A DNA stretch of 41,917 bases from the NCBI GenBank assembly GCA_019828595.1, contig JAHQRK010000071.1, forward strand, positions 1 to 41,917. Direction: 5' to 3'. Origin of the DNA: Aphanomyces cochlioides. Taxonomy: Eukaryota > Oomycota > Saprolegniomycetes > Saprolegniales > Verrucalvaceae. The translations under genes and the position numbers were made by a program. The stretch's first letter is position 1. The number at the start of each line of letters is the position of its first letter. The notes below the pieces were generated by a model. The model did no database searches. It saw only the letters and a program-made list of their open reading frames with translations, and was not told the DNA's origin. Positions 13,031-24,900 of this stretch are shown piece by piece.

Positions 13031-14910
13031 CTTTCAAACATGCCAGACGTGGCGAGTGGGTATCTCGATGGGGTCGAGATGTGCATGTGGCACGTGGGTA
13101 CCAAAAGTGGAGAAAAAGTGGCATCGAGATGCATTTTGTGGGGTATGCTTGGGACTCTCGCGTGTTGATTTCGGACCAAGTTGATGCTTGGTCGTCCACC
13201 ACACGAGCATGACACCTTTCAAACATGCCAGACGTGGCGAGTGGGTATCTCGATGGGGTCGAGATGTGCATGTGGCACGTGGGTACCAAAAGTGGAGAAA
13301 AAGTGGCATCGAGATGCATTTTGTGGGGTATGCTTGGGACTCTCGCGTGTTGATTTCGGACCAAGTTGATGCTTGGTCGTCCACCACACGAGCATGACAC
13401 CTTTCAAACATGCCAGACGTGGCGAGTGGGTATCTCGATGGGGTCGAGATGTGCATGTGGCACGTGGGTACCAAAAGTGGAGAAAAAGTGGCATCGAGAT
13501 GCATTTTGTGGGGTATGCTTGGGACTCTCGCGTGTTGATTTCGGACCAAGTTGATGCTTGGTCGTCCACCACACGAGCATGACACCTTTCAAACATGCCA
13601 GACGTGGCGAGTGGGTATCTCGATGGGGTCGAGATGTGCATGTGGCACGTGGGTACCAAAAGTGGAGAAAAAGTGGCATCGAGATGCATTTTGTGGGGTA
13701 TGCTTGGGACTCTCGCGTGTTGATTTCGGACCAAGTTGATGCTTGGTCGTCCACCACACGAGCATGACACCTTTCAAACATGCCAGACGTGGCGAGTGGG
13801 TATCTCGATGGGGTCGAGATGTGCATGTGGCACGTGGGTACCAAAAGTGGAGAAAAAGTGGCATCGAGATGCATTTTGTGGGGTATGCTTGGGACTCTCG
13901 CGTGTTGATTTCGGACCAAGTTGATGCTTGGTCGTCCACCACACGAGCATGACACCTTTCAAACATGCCAGACGTGGCGAGTGGGTATCTCGATGGGGTC
14001 GAGATGTGCATGTGGCACGTGGGTACCAAAAGTGGAGAAAAAGTGGCATCGAGATGCATTTTGTGGGGTATGCTTGGGACTCTCGCGTGTTGATTTCGGA
14101 CCAAGTTGATGCTTGGTCGTCCACCACACGAGCATGACACCTTTCAAACATGCCAGACGTGGCGAGTGGGTATCTCGATGGGGTCGAGATGTGCATGTGG
14201 CACGTGGGTACCAAAAGTGGAGAAAAAGTGGCATCGAGATGCATTTTGTGGGGTATGCTTGGGACTCTCGCGTGTTGATTTCGGACCAAGTTGATGCTTG
14301 GTCGTCCACCACACGAGCATGACACCTTTCAAACATGCCAGACGTGGCGAGTGGGTATCTCGATGGGGTCGAGATGTGCATGTGGCACGTGGGTACCAAA
14401 AGTGGAGAAAAAGTGGCATCGAGATGCATTTTGTGGGGTATGCTTGGGACTCTCGCGTGTTGATTTCGGACCAAGTTGATGCTTGGTCGTCCACCACACG
14501 AGCATGACACCTTTCAAACATGCCAGACGTGGCGAGTGGGTATCTCGATGGGGTGAGATGTGCATGTGGCACGTGGGTACCAAAAGTGGAGAAAAAGTGG
14601 CATCGAGATGCATTTTGTGGGGTATGCTTGGGACTCTCGCGTGTTGATTTCGGACCAAGTTGATGCTTGGTCGTCCACCACACGAGCATGACACCTTTCA
14701 AACATGCCAGACGTGGCGAGTGGGTATCTCGATGGGGTCGAGATGTGCATGTGGCACGTGGGTACCAAAAGTGGAGAAAAAGTGGCATCGAGATGCATTT
14801 TGTGGGGTATGCTTGGGACTCTCGCGTGTTGATTTCGGACCAAGTTGATGCTTGGTCGTCCACCACACGAGCATGACACCTTTCAAACATGCCAGACGTG
14901 GCGAGTGGGT

Positions 14911-14929
14911 ATCTCGATGGGGTCGAGAT
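14911..14929. other. Perfect 7-bp inverted repeat with 5-base loop (one per monomer)
   Basis: ATCTCGA, then loop TGGGG, then TCGAGAT: the arms are exact reverse complements (monomer 63-81). It recurs in essentially every monomer, so the array carries about 227 potential small cruciforms or, if transcribed, hairpins. Edge monomers break it: TATCCGATGG near 312, and GGATGGGGTTGAG near 41500, where both arms change without restoring pairing. That argues against strong selection on the stem. Confidence 0.75.
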
Positions 14930-14939
14930 GTGCATGTGG

Positions 14940-14945
14940 CACGTG
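14940..14945. other. CACGTG palindrome (E-box/G-box type) in every monomer
   Basis: CACGTG sits at monomer 92-97, flanked as GGCACGTGGG. It is intact in every monomer I read, including the diverged edge copies. CACGTG is the core site of many bHLH and bZIP factors in plants, animals and fungi. It is not the yeast centromere CDEI site, which needs RTCACRTG. Binding here is inference only; no nearby gene needs a promoter. Confidence 0.45.
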
Positions 14946-14951
14946 GGTACC
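14946..14951. other. GGTACC (KpnI) palindrome, once per monomer
   Basis: GGTACC directly follows the CACGTG palindrome at monomer 98-103 and is present in all monomers I read. It predicts a regular 185-bp KpnI ladder for this array. ATGCAT (NsiI) at monomer 130-135 is likewise once per monomer. Confidence 0.8.
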
Positions 14952-14986
14952 AAAAGTGGAGAAAAAGTGGCATCGAGATGCATTTT
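14952..14986. other. Helically phased A/T tracts (candidate intrinsic bend)
   Basis: A4 at monomer 104-107 and A5 at 114-118 have centres 10.5 bp apart, and T4 at 135-138 is centred a further 20.5 bp on, about two turns. A-tracts spaced by the helical repeat are known to produce net curvature. Two of the three commonest indel sites in the array (A4 to A3, A5 to A6) fall in these tracts. Whether the DNA really bends, or positions a nucleosome, is inference. Confidence 0.5.
14970..14981. other. Short dyad GCATC-GA-GATGC in each monomer
   Basis: Five-base arms around a two-base centre at monomer 122-133, overlapping the ATGCAT palindrome. It is too short and too tightly looped to form a stable hairpin; as duplex DNA it could be a symmetric protein site. 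No function is known. Confidence 0.4.
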
Positions 14987-17900
14987 GTGGGGTATGCTTG
15001 GGACTCTCGCGTGTTGATTTCGGACCAAGTTGATGCTTGGTCGTCCACCACACGAGCATGACACCTTTCAAACATGCCAGACGTGGCGAGTGGGTATCTC
15101 GATGGGGTCGAGATGTGCATGTGGCACGTGGGTACCAAAAGTGGAGAAAAAGTGGCATCGAGATGCATTTTGTGGGGTATGCTTGGGACTCTCGCGTGTT
15201 GATTTCGGACCAAGTTGATGCTTGGTCGTCCACCACACGAGCATGACACCTTTCAAACATGCCAGACGTGGCGAGTGGGTATCTCGATGGGGTCGAGATG
15301 TGCATGTGGCACGTGGGTACCAAAAGTGGAGAAAAAGTGGCATCGAGATGCATTTTGTGGGGTATGCTTGGGACTCTCGCGTGTTGATTTCGGACCAAGT
15401 TGATGCTTGGTCGTCCACCACACGAGCATGACACCTTTCAAACATGCCAGACGTGGCGAGTGGGTATCTCGATGGGGTCGAGATGTGCATGTGGCACGTG
15501 GGTACCAAAAGTGGAGAAAAAGTGGCATCGAGATGCATTTTGTGGGGTATGCTTGGGACTCTCGCGTGTTGATTTCGGACCAAGTTGATGCTTGGTCGTC
15601 CACCACACGAGCATGACACCTTTCAAACATGCCAGACGTGGCGAGTGGGTATCTCGATGGGGTCGAGATGTGCATGTGGCACGTGGGTACCAAAAGTGGA
15701 GAAAAAGTGGCATCGAGATGCATTTTGTGGGGTATGCTTGGGACTCTCGCGTGTTGATTTCGGACCAAGTTGATGCTTGGTCGTCCACCACACGAGCATG
15801 ACACCTTTCAAACATGCCAGACGTGGCGAGTGGGTATCTCGATGGGGTCGAGATGTGCATGTGGCACGTGGGTACCAAAAGTGGAGAAAAAGTGGCATCG
15901 AGATGCATTTTGTGGGGTATGCTTGGGACTCTCGCGTGTTGATTTCGGACCAAGTTGATGCTTGGTCGTCCACCACACGAGCATGACACCTTTCAAACAT
16001 GCCAGACGTGGCGAGTGGGTATCTCGATGGGGTCGAGATGTGCATGTGGCACGTGGGTACCAAAAGTGGAGAAAAAGTGGCATCGAGATGCATTTTGTGG
16101 GGTATGCTTGGGACTCTCGCGTGTTGATTTCGGACCAAGTTGATGCTTGGTCGTCCACCACACGAGCATGACACCTTTCAAACATGCCAGACGTGGCGAG
16201 TGGGTATCTCGATGGGGTCGAGATGTGCATGTGGCACGTGGGTACCAAAAGTGGAGAAAAAGTGGCATCGAGATGCATTTTGTGGGGTATGCTTGGGACT
16301 CTCGCGTGTTGATTTCGGACCAAGTTGATGCTTGGTCGTCCACCACACGAGCATGACACCTTTCAAACATGCCAGACGTGGCGAGTGGGTATCTCGATGG
16401 GGTCGAGATGTGCATGTGGCACGTGGGTACCAAAAGTGGAGAAAAAGTGGCATCGAGATGCATTTTGTGGGGTATGCTTGGGACTCTCGCGTGTTGATTT
16501 CGGACCAAGTTGATGCTTGGTCGTCCACCACACGAGCATGACACCTTTCAAACATGCCAGACGTGGCGAGTGGGTATCTCGATGGGGTCGAGATGTGCAT
16601 GTGGCACGTGGGTACCAAAAGTGGAGAAAAAGTGGCATCGAGATGCATTTTGTGGGGTATGCTTGGGACTCTCGCGTGTTGATTTCGGACCAAGTTGATG
16701 CTTGGTCGTCCACCACACGAGCATGACACCTTTCAAACATGCCAGACGTGGCGAGTGGGTATCTCGATGGGGTCGAGATGTGCATGTGGCACGTGGGTAC
16801 CAAAAGTGGAGAAAAAGTGGCATCGAGATGCATTTTGTGGGGTATGCTTGGGACTCTCGCGTGTTGATTTCGGACCAAGTTGATGCTTGGTCGTCCACCA
16901 CACGAGCATGACACCTTTCAAACATGCCAGACGTGGCGAGTGGGTATCTCGATGGGGTCGAGATGTGCATGTGGCACGTGGGTACCAAAAGTGGAGAAAA
17001 AGTGGCATCGAGATGCATTTTGTGGGGTATGCTTGGGACTCTCGCGTGTTGATTTCGGACCAAGTTGATGCTTGGTCGTCCACCACACGAGCATGACACC
17101 TTTCAAACATGCCAGACGTGGCGAGTGGGTATCTCGATGGGGTCGAGATGTGCATGTGGCACGTGGGTACCAAAAGTGGAGAAAAAGTGGCATCGAGATG
17201 CATTTTGTGGGGTATGCTTGGGACTCTCGCGTGTTGATTTCGGACCAAGTTGATGCTTGGTCGTCCACCACACGAGCATGACACCTTTCAAACATGCCAG
17301 ACGTGGCGAGTGGGTATCTCGATGGGGTCGAGATGTGCATGTGGCACGTGGGTACCAAAAGTGGAGAAAAAGTGGCATCGAGATGCATTTTGTGGGGTAT
17401 GCTTGGGACTCTCGCGTGTTGATTTCGGACCAAGTTGATGCTTGGTCGTCCACCACACGAGCATGACACCTTTCAAACATGCCAGACGTGGCGAGTGGGT
17501 ATCTCGATGGGGTCGAGATGTGCATGTGGCACGTGGGTACCAAAAGTGGAGAAAAAGTGGCATCGAGATGCATTTTGTGGGGTATGCTTGGGACTCTCGC
17601 GTGTTGATTTCGGACCAAGTTGATGCTTGGTCGTCCACCACACGAGCATGACACCTTTCAAACATGCCAGACGTGGCGAGTGGGTATCTCGATGGGGTCG
17701 AGATGTGCATGTGGCACGTGGGTACCAAAAGTGGAGAAAAAGTGGCATCGAGATGCATTTTGTGGGGTATGCTTGGGACTCTCGCGTGTTGATTTCGGAC
17801 CAAGTTGATGCTTGGTCGTCCACCACACGAGCATGACACCTTTCAAACATGCCAGACGTGGCGAGTGGGTATCTCGATGGGGTCGAGATGTGCATGTGGC

Positions 17901-18394
17901 ACGTGGGTACCAAAAGTGGAGAAAAAGTGGCATCGAGATGCATTTTGTGGGGTATGCTTGGGACTCTCGCGTGTTGATTTCGGACCAAGTTGATGCTTGG
18001 TCGTCCACCACACGAGCATGACACCTTTCAAACATGCCAGACGTGGCGAGTGGGTATCTCGATGGGGTCGAGATGTGCATGTGGCACGTGGGTACCAAAA
18101 GTGGAGAAAAAGTGGCATCGAGATGCATTTTGTGGGGTATGCTTGGGACTCTCGCGTGTTGATTTCGGACCAAGTTGATGCTTGGTCGTCCACCACACGA
18201 GCATGACACCTTTCAAACATGCCAGACGTGGCGAGTGGGTATCTCGATGGGGTCGAGATGTGCATGTGGCACGTGGGTACCAAAAGTGGAGAAAAAGTGG
18301 CATCGAGATGCATTTTGTGGGGTATGCTTGGGACTCTCGCGTGTTGATTTCGGACCAAGTTGATGCTTGGTCGTCCACCACACGAGCATGACAC

Positions 18395-20610
18395 CTTTCA
18401 AACATGCCAGACGTGGCGAGTGGGTATCTCGATGGGGTCGAGATGTGCATGTGGCACGTGGGTACCAAAAGTGGAGAAAAAAGTGGCATCGAGATGCATT
18501 TTGTGGGGTATGCTTGGGACTCTCGCGTGTTGATTTCGGACCAAGTTGATGCTTGGTCGTCCACCACACGAGCATGACACCTTTCAAACATGCCAGACGT
18601 GGCGAGTGGGTATCTCGATGGGGTCGAGATGTGCATGTGGCACGTGGGTACCAAAAGTGGAGAAAAAGTGGCATCGAGATGCATTTTGTGGGGTATGCTT
18701 GGGACTCTCGCGTGTTGATTTCGGACCAAGTTGATGCTTGGTCGTCCACCACACGAGCATGACACCTTTCAAACATGCCAGACGTGGCGAGTGGGTATCT
18801 CGATGGGGTCGAGATGTGCATGTGGCACGTGGGTACCAAAAGTGGAGAAAAAGTGGCATCGAGATGCATTTTGTGGGGTATGCTTGGGACTCTCGCGTGT
18901 TGATTTCGGACCAAGTTGATGCTTGGTCGTCCACCACACGAGCATGACACCTTTCAAACATGCCAGACGTGGCGAGTGGGTATCTCGATGGGGTCGAGAT
19001 GTGCATGTGGCACGTGGGTACCAAAAGTGGAGAAAAAGTGGCATCGAGATGCATTTTGTGGGGTATGCTTGGGACTCTCGCGTGTTGATTTCGGACCAAG
19101 TTGATGCTTGGTCGTCCACCACACGAGCATGACACCTTTCAAACATGCCAGACGTGGCGAGTGGGTATCTCGATGGGGTCGAGATGTGCATGTGGCACGT
19201 GGGTACCAAAGTGGAGAAAAAGTGGCATCGAGATGCATTTTGTGGGGTATGCTTGGGACTCTCGCGTGTTGATTTCGGACCAAGTTGATGCTTGGTCGTC
19301 CACCACACGAGCATGACACCTTTCAAACATGCCAGACGTGGCGAGTGGGTATCTCGATGGGGTCGAGATGTGCATGTGGCACGTGGGTACCAAAAGTGGA
19401 GAAAAAGTGGCATCGAGATGCATTTTGTGGGGTATGCTTGGGACTCTCGCGTGTTGATTTCGGACCAAGTTGATGCTTGGTCGTCCACCACACGAGCATG
19501 ACACCTTTCAAACATGCCAGACGTGGCGAGTGGGTATCTCGATGGGGTCGAGATGTGCATGTGGCACGTGGGTACCAAAAGTGGAGAAAAAGTGGCATCG
19601 AGATGCATTTTGTGGGGTATGCTTGGGACTCTCGCGTGTTGATTTCGGACCAAGTTGATGCTTGGTCGTCCACCACACGAGCATGACACCTTTCAAACAT
19701 GCCAGACGTGGCGAGTGGGTATCTCGATGGGGTCGAGATGTGCATGTGGCACGTGGGTACCAAAGTGGAGAAAAAGTGGCATCGAGATGCATTTTGTGGG
19801 GTATGCTTGGGACTCTCGCGTGTTGATTTCGGACCAAGTTGATGCTTGGTCGTCCACCACACGAGCATGACACCTTTCAAACATGCCAGACGTGGCGAGT
19901 GGGTATCTCGATGGGGTCGAGATGTGCATGTGGCACGTGGGTACCAAAAGTGGAGAAAAAGTGGCATCGAGATGCATTTTGTGGGGTATGCTTGGGACTC
20001 TCGCGTGTTGATTTCGGACCAAGTTGATGCTTGGTCGTCCACCACACGAGCATGACACCTTTCAAACATGCCAGACGTGGCGAGTGGGTATCTCGATGGG
20101 GTCGAGATGTGCATGTGGCACGTGGGTACCAAAAGTGGAGAAAAAGTGGCATCGAGATGCATTTTGTGGGGTATGCTTGGGACTCTCGCGTGTTGATTTC
20201 GGACCAAGTTGATGCTTGGTCGTCCACCACACGAGCATGACACCTTTCAAACATGCCAGACGTGGCGAGTGGGTATCTCGATGGGGTCGAGATGTGCATG
20301 TGGCACGTGGGTACCAAAAGTGGAGAAAAAGTGGCATCGAGATGCATTTTGTGGTATGCTTGGGACTCTCGCGTGTTGATTTCGGACCAAGTTGATGCTT
20401 GGTCGTCCACCACACGAGCATGACACCTTTCAAACATGCCAGACGTGGCGAGTGGGTATCTCGATGGGGTCGAGATGTGCATGTGGCACGTGGGTACCAA
20501 AAGTGGAGAAAAAGTGGCATCGAGATGCATTTTGTGGGGTATGCTGGGACTCTCGCGTGTTGATTTCGGACCAAGTTGATGCTTGGTCGTCCACCACACG
20601 AGCATGACAC
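18395..20610. repeat. Satellite segment with homopolymer-length variants
   Basis: Twelve monomers with variants in numbers 1, 5, 8, 11 and 12: A6 near 18478, A3 near 19208, A3 near 19762, G2 near 20353 and a lost T (TATGCTGGGAC) near 20544. No substitution is visible. The spacing of variants matches that of 6563-8777 exactly 64 monomers earlier, though the types mostly differ. Confidence 0.88.
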
Positions 20611-21905
20611 CTTTCAAACATGCCAGACGTGGCGAGTGGGTATCTCGATGGGGTCGAGATGTGCATGTGGCACGTGGGTACCAAAAGTGGAGAAAAAGTG
20701 GCATCGAGATGCATTTTGTGGGGTATGCTTGGGACTCTCGCGTGTTGATTTCGGACCAAGTTGATGCTTGGTCGTCCACCACACGAGCATGACACCTTTC
20801 AAACATGCCAGACGTGGCGAGTGGGTATCTCGATGGGGTCGAGATGTGCATGTGGCACGTGGGTACCAAAAGTGGAGAAAAAGTGGCATCGAGATGCATT
20901 TTGTGGGGTATGCTTGGGACTCTCGCGTGTTGATTTCGGACCAAGTTGATGCTTGGTCGTCCACCACACGAGCATGACACCTTTCAAACATGCCAGACGT
21001 GGCGAGTGGGTATCTCGATGGGGTCGAGATGTGCATGTGGCACGTGGGTACCAAAAGTGGAGAAAAAGTGGCATCGAGATGCATTTTGTGGGGTATGCTT
21101 GGGACTCTCGCGTGTTGATTTCGGACCAAGTTGATGCTTGGTCGTCCACCACACGAGCATGACACCTTTCAAACATGCCAGACGTGGCGAGTGGGTATCT
21201 CGATGGGGTCGAGATGTGCATGTGGCACGTGGGTACCAAAAGTGGAGAAAAAGTGGCATCGAGATGCATTTTGTGGGGTATGCTTGGGACTCTCGCGTGT
21301 TGATTTCGGACCAAGTTGATGCTTGGTCGTCCACCACACGAGCATGACACCTTTCAAACATGCCAGACGTGGCGAGTGGGTATCTCGATGGGGTCGAGAT
21401 GTGCATGTGGCACGTGGGTACCAAAAGTGGAGAAAAAGTGGCATCGAGATGCATTTTGTGGGGTATGCTTGGGACTCTCGCGTGTTGATTTCGGACCAAG
21501 TTGATGCTTGGTCGTCCACCACACGAGCATGACACCTTTCAAACATGCCAGACGTGGCGAGTGGGTATCTCGATGGGGTCGAGATGTGCATGTGGCACGT
21601 GGGTACCAAAAGTGGAGAAAAAGTGGCATCGAGATGCATTTTGTGGGGTATGCTTGGGACTCTCGCGTGTTGATTTCGGACCAAGTTGATGCTTGGTCGT
21701 CCACCACACGAGCATGACACCTTTCAAACATGCCAGACGTGGCGAGTGGGTATCTCGATGGGGTCGAGATGTGCATGTGGCACGTGGGTACCAAAAGTGG
21801 AGAAAAAGTGGCATCGAGATGCATTTTGTGGGGTATGCTTGGGACTCTCGCGTGTTGATTTCGGACCAAGTTGATGCTTGGTCGTCCACCACACGAGCAT
21901 GACAC
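20611..21905. repeat. Uniform run of 7 identical 185-bp monomers
   Basis: Seven consecutive copies with the consensus sequence and exact 185-bp spacing; no visible variant. Confidence 0.9.
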
Positions 21906-24900
21906 CTTTCAAACATGCCAGACGTGGCGAGTGGGTATCTCGATGGGGTCGAGATGTGCATGTGGCACGTGGGTACCAAAGTGGAGAAAAAGTGGCATCG
22001 AGATGCATTTTGTGGGGTATGCTTGGGACTCTCGCGTGTTGATTTCGGACCAAGTTGATGCTTGGTCGTCCACCACACGAGCATGACACCTTTCAAACAT
22101 GCCAGACGTGGCGAGTGGGTATCTCGATGGGGTCGAGATGTGCATGTGGCACGTGGGTACCAAAAGTGGAGAAAAAGTGGCATCGAGATGCATTTTGTGG
22201 GGTATGCTTGGGACTCTCGCGTGTTGATTTCGGACCAAGTTGATGCTTGGTCGTCCACCACACGAGCATGACACCTTTCAAACATGCCAGACGTGGCGAG
22301 TGGGTATCTCGATGGGGTCGAGATGTGCATGTGGCACGTGGGTACCAAAAGTGGAGAAAAAAGTGGCATCGAGATGCATTTTGTGGGGTATGCTTGGGAC
22401 TCTCGCGTGTTGATTTCGGACCAAGTTGATGCTTGGTCGTCCACCACACGAGCATGACACCTTTCAAACATGCCAGACGTGGCGAGTGGGTATCTCGATG
22501 GGGTCGAGATGTGCATGTGGCACGTGGGTACCAAAAGTGGAGAAAAAGTGGCATCGAGATGCATTTTGTGGGGTATGCTTGGGACTCTCGCGTGTTGATT
22601 TCGGACCAAGTTGATGCTTGGTCGTCCACCACACGAGCATGACACCTTTCAAACATGCCAGACGTGGCGAGTGGGTATCTCGATGGGGTCGAGATGTGCA
22701 TGTGGCACGTGGGTACCAAAAGTGGAGAAAAAGTGGCATCGAGATGCATTTTGTGGGGTATGCTTGGGACTCTCGCGTGTTGATTTCGGACCAAGTTGAT
22801 GCTTGGTCGTCCACCACACGAGCATGACACCTTTCAAACATGCCAGACGTGGCGAGTGGGTATCTCGATGGGGTCGAGATGTGCATGTGGCACGTGGGTA
22901 CCAAAAGTGGAGAAAAAGTGGCATCGAGATGCATTTTGTGGTATGCTTGGGACTCTCGCGTGTTGATTTCGGACCAAGTTGATGCTTGGTCGTCCACCAC
23001 ACGAGCATGACACCTTTCAAACATGCCAGACGTGGCGAGTGGGTATCTCGATGGGGTCGAGATGTGCATGTGGCACGTGGGTACCAAAAGTGGAGAAAAA
23101 GTGGCATCGAGATGCATTTTGTGGGGTATGCTTGGGACTCTCGCGTGTTGATTTCGGACCAAGTTGATGCTTGGTCGTCCACCACACGAGCATGACACCT
23201 TTCAAACATGCCAGACGTGGCGAGTGGGTATCTCGATGGGGTCGAGATGTGCATGTGGCACGTGGGTACCAAAAGTGGAGAAAAAGTGGCATCGAGATGC
23301 ATTTTGTGGGGTATGCTTGGGACTCTCGCGTGTTGATTTCGGACCAAGTTGATGCTTGGTCGTCCACCACACGAGCATGACACCTTTCAAACATGCCAGA
23401 CGTGGCGAGTGGGTATCTCGATGGGGTCGAGATGTGCATGTGGCACGTGGGTACCAAAAGTGGAGAAAAAGTGGCATCGAGATGCATTTTGTGGGGTATG
23501 CTTGGGACTCTCGCGTGTTGATTTCGGACCAAGTTGATGCTTGGTCGTCCACCACACGAGCATGACACCTTTCAAACATGCCAGACGTGGGAGTGGGTAT
23601 CTCGATGGGGTCGAGATGTGCATGTGGCACGTGGGTACCAAAGTGGAGAAAAAGTGGCATCGAGATGCATTTTGTGGGGTATGCTTGGGACTCTCGCGTG
23701 TTGATTTCGGACCAAGTTGATGCTTGGTCGTCCACCACACGAGCATGACACCTTTCAAACATGCCAGACGTGGCGAGTGGGTATCTCGATGGGGTCGAGA
23801 TGTGCATGTGGCACGTGGGTACCAAAAGTGGAGAAAAAGTGGCATCGAGATGCATTTTGTGGGGTATGCTTGGGACTCTCGCGTGTTGATTTCGGACCAA
23901 GTTGATGCTTGGTCGTCCACCACACGAGCATGACACCTTTCAAACATGCCAGACGTGGCGAGTGGGTATCTCGATGGGGTCGAGATGTGCATGTGGCACG
24001 TGGGTACCAAAAGTGGAGAAAAAGTGGCATCGAGATGCATTTTGTGGGGTATGCTTGGGACTCTCGCGTGTTGATTTCGGACCAAGTTGATGCTTGGTCG
24101 TCCACCACACGAGCATGACACCTTTCAAACATGCCAGACGTGGCGAGTGGGTATCTCGATGGGGTCGAGATGTGCATGTGGCACGTGGGTACCAAAGTGG
24201 AGAAAAAGTGGCATCGAGATGCATTTTGTGGGGTATGCTTGGGACTCTCGCGTGTTGATTTCGGACCAAGTTGATGCTTGGTCGTCCACCACACGAGCAT
24301 GACACCTTTCAAACATGCCAGACGTGGCGAGTGGGTATCTCGATGGGGTCGAGATGTGCATGTGGCACGTGGGTACCAAAAGTGGAGAAAAAAGTGGCAT
24401 CGAGATGCATTTTGTGGGGTATGCTTGGGACTCTCGCGTGTTGATTTCGGACCAAGTTGATGCTTGGTCGTCCACCACACGAGCATGACACCTTTCAAAC
24501 ATGCCAGACGTGGCGAGTGGGTATCTCGATGGGGTCGAGATGTGCATGTGGCACGTGGGTACCAAAAGTGGAGAAAAAGTGGCATCGAGATGCATTTTGT
24601 GGGGTATGCTTGGGACTCTCGCGTGTTGATTTCGGACCAAGTTGATGCTTGGTCGTCCACCACACGAGCATGACACCTTTCAAACATGCCAGACGTGGCG
24701 AGTGGGTATCTCGATGGGGTCGAGATGTGCATGTGGCACGTGGGTACCAAAAGTGGAGAAAAAGTGGCATCGAGATGCATTTTGTGGGGTATGCTTGGGA
24801 CTCTCGCGTGTTGATTTCGGACCAAGTTGATGCTTGGTCGTCCACCACACGAGCATGACACCTTTCAAACATGCCAGACGTGGCGAGTGGGTATCTCGAT

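Larger units (their letters stand above)
14898..14949 (+). repeat. Internal subrepeat pair inside the monomer (38-bp offset)
   Basis: GTGGCGAGTGGGTA (monomer 50-63) and GTGGCACGTGGGTA (88-101) agree at 12 of 14 positions and lie 38 bp apart. Other short echoes are TCGAGATG at 75-82 and 125-132, ATGCTTGG at 146-153 and again 39 bp later across the monomer boundary, and seven GTGG tetranucleotides per monomer. This suggests the 185-bp unit was partly built from shorter repeats, but the echoes are short and could be chance. Confidence 0.5.
14849..15033 (+). repeat. Reference consensus monomer (185 bp)
   Basis: This copy stands for the consensus; position 1 is the T of TGCTTGGTCG. Composition is A 42, C 37, G 60, T 46. 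There are 11 CpG against about 12 expected from base composition, and 3 TA against about 10 expected. The + strand has three stop codons, all TGA (two in GTTGAT contexts, one in GCATGACA). The complementary strand has one stop, a TGA opposite TCA at positions 35-37. Neither strand has TAA or TAG. Because 185 is not a multiple of three, reading frames rotate from one monomer to the next, which argues against the monomer being a coding repeat. Confidence 0.95.
13031..18394. repeat. Most uniform core of the array, 29 monomers with a single 1-bp deletion
   Basis: Eight identical monomers (13031-14510), one 184-bp monomer that lacks the C in GGGGTCGAG near 14554, and then twenty identical 185-bp monomers (14695-18394, exactly 3700 bp). 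I see no substitution anywhere in this 5.4-kb tract. It represents the consensus best, so the internal landmarks are annotated on one of its monomers (14849-15033). Confidence 0.93.

Noticed and set aside
14907..15002. G-quadruplex from the G3 and G4 runs
   Set aside because: Gaps between G3+ runs are about 9, 22, 41 and 7 bases, too long for a canonical quadruplex.
14849..15033. Use of a code where TGA is an amino acid, which would leave all frames open
   Set aside because: The only stops are TGA, but TA depletion alone explains the lack of TAA and TAG. Identical openness in six frames is not a sign of coding.
15018..15033. CENP-B box in TTTCGGACCAAGTTGA
   Set aside because: TTCG followed four bases later by A matches the first half of the box, but the required CGGG half is absent.
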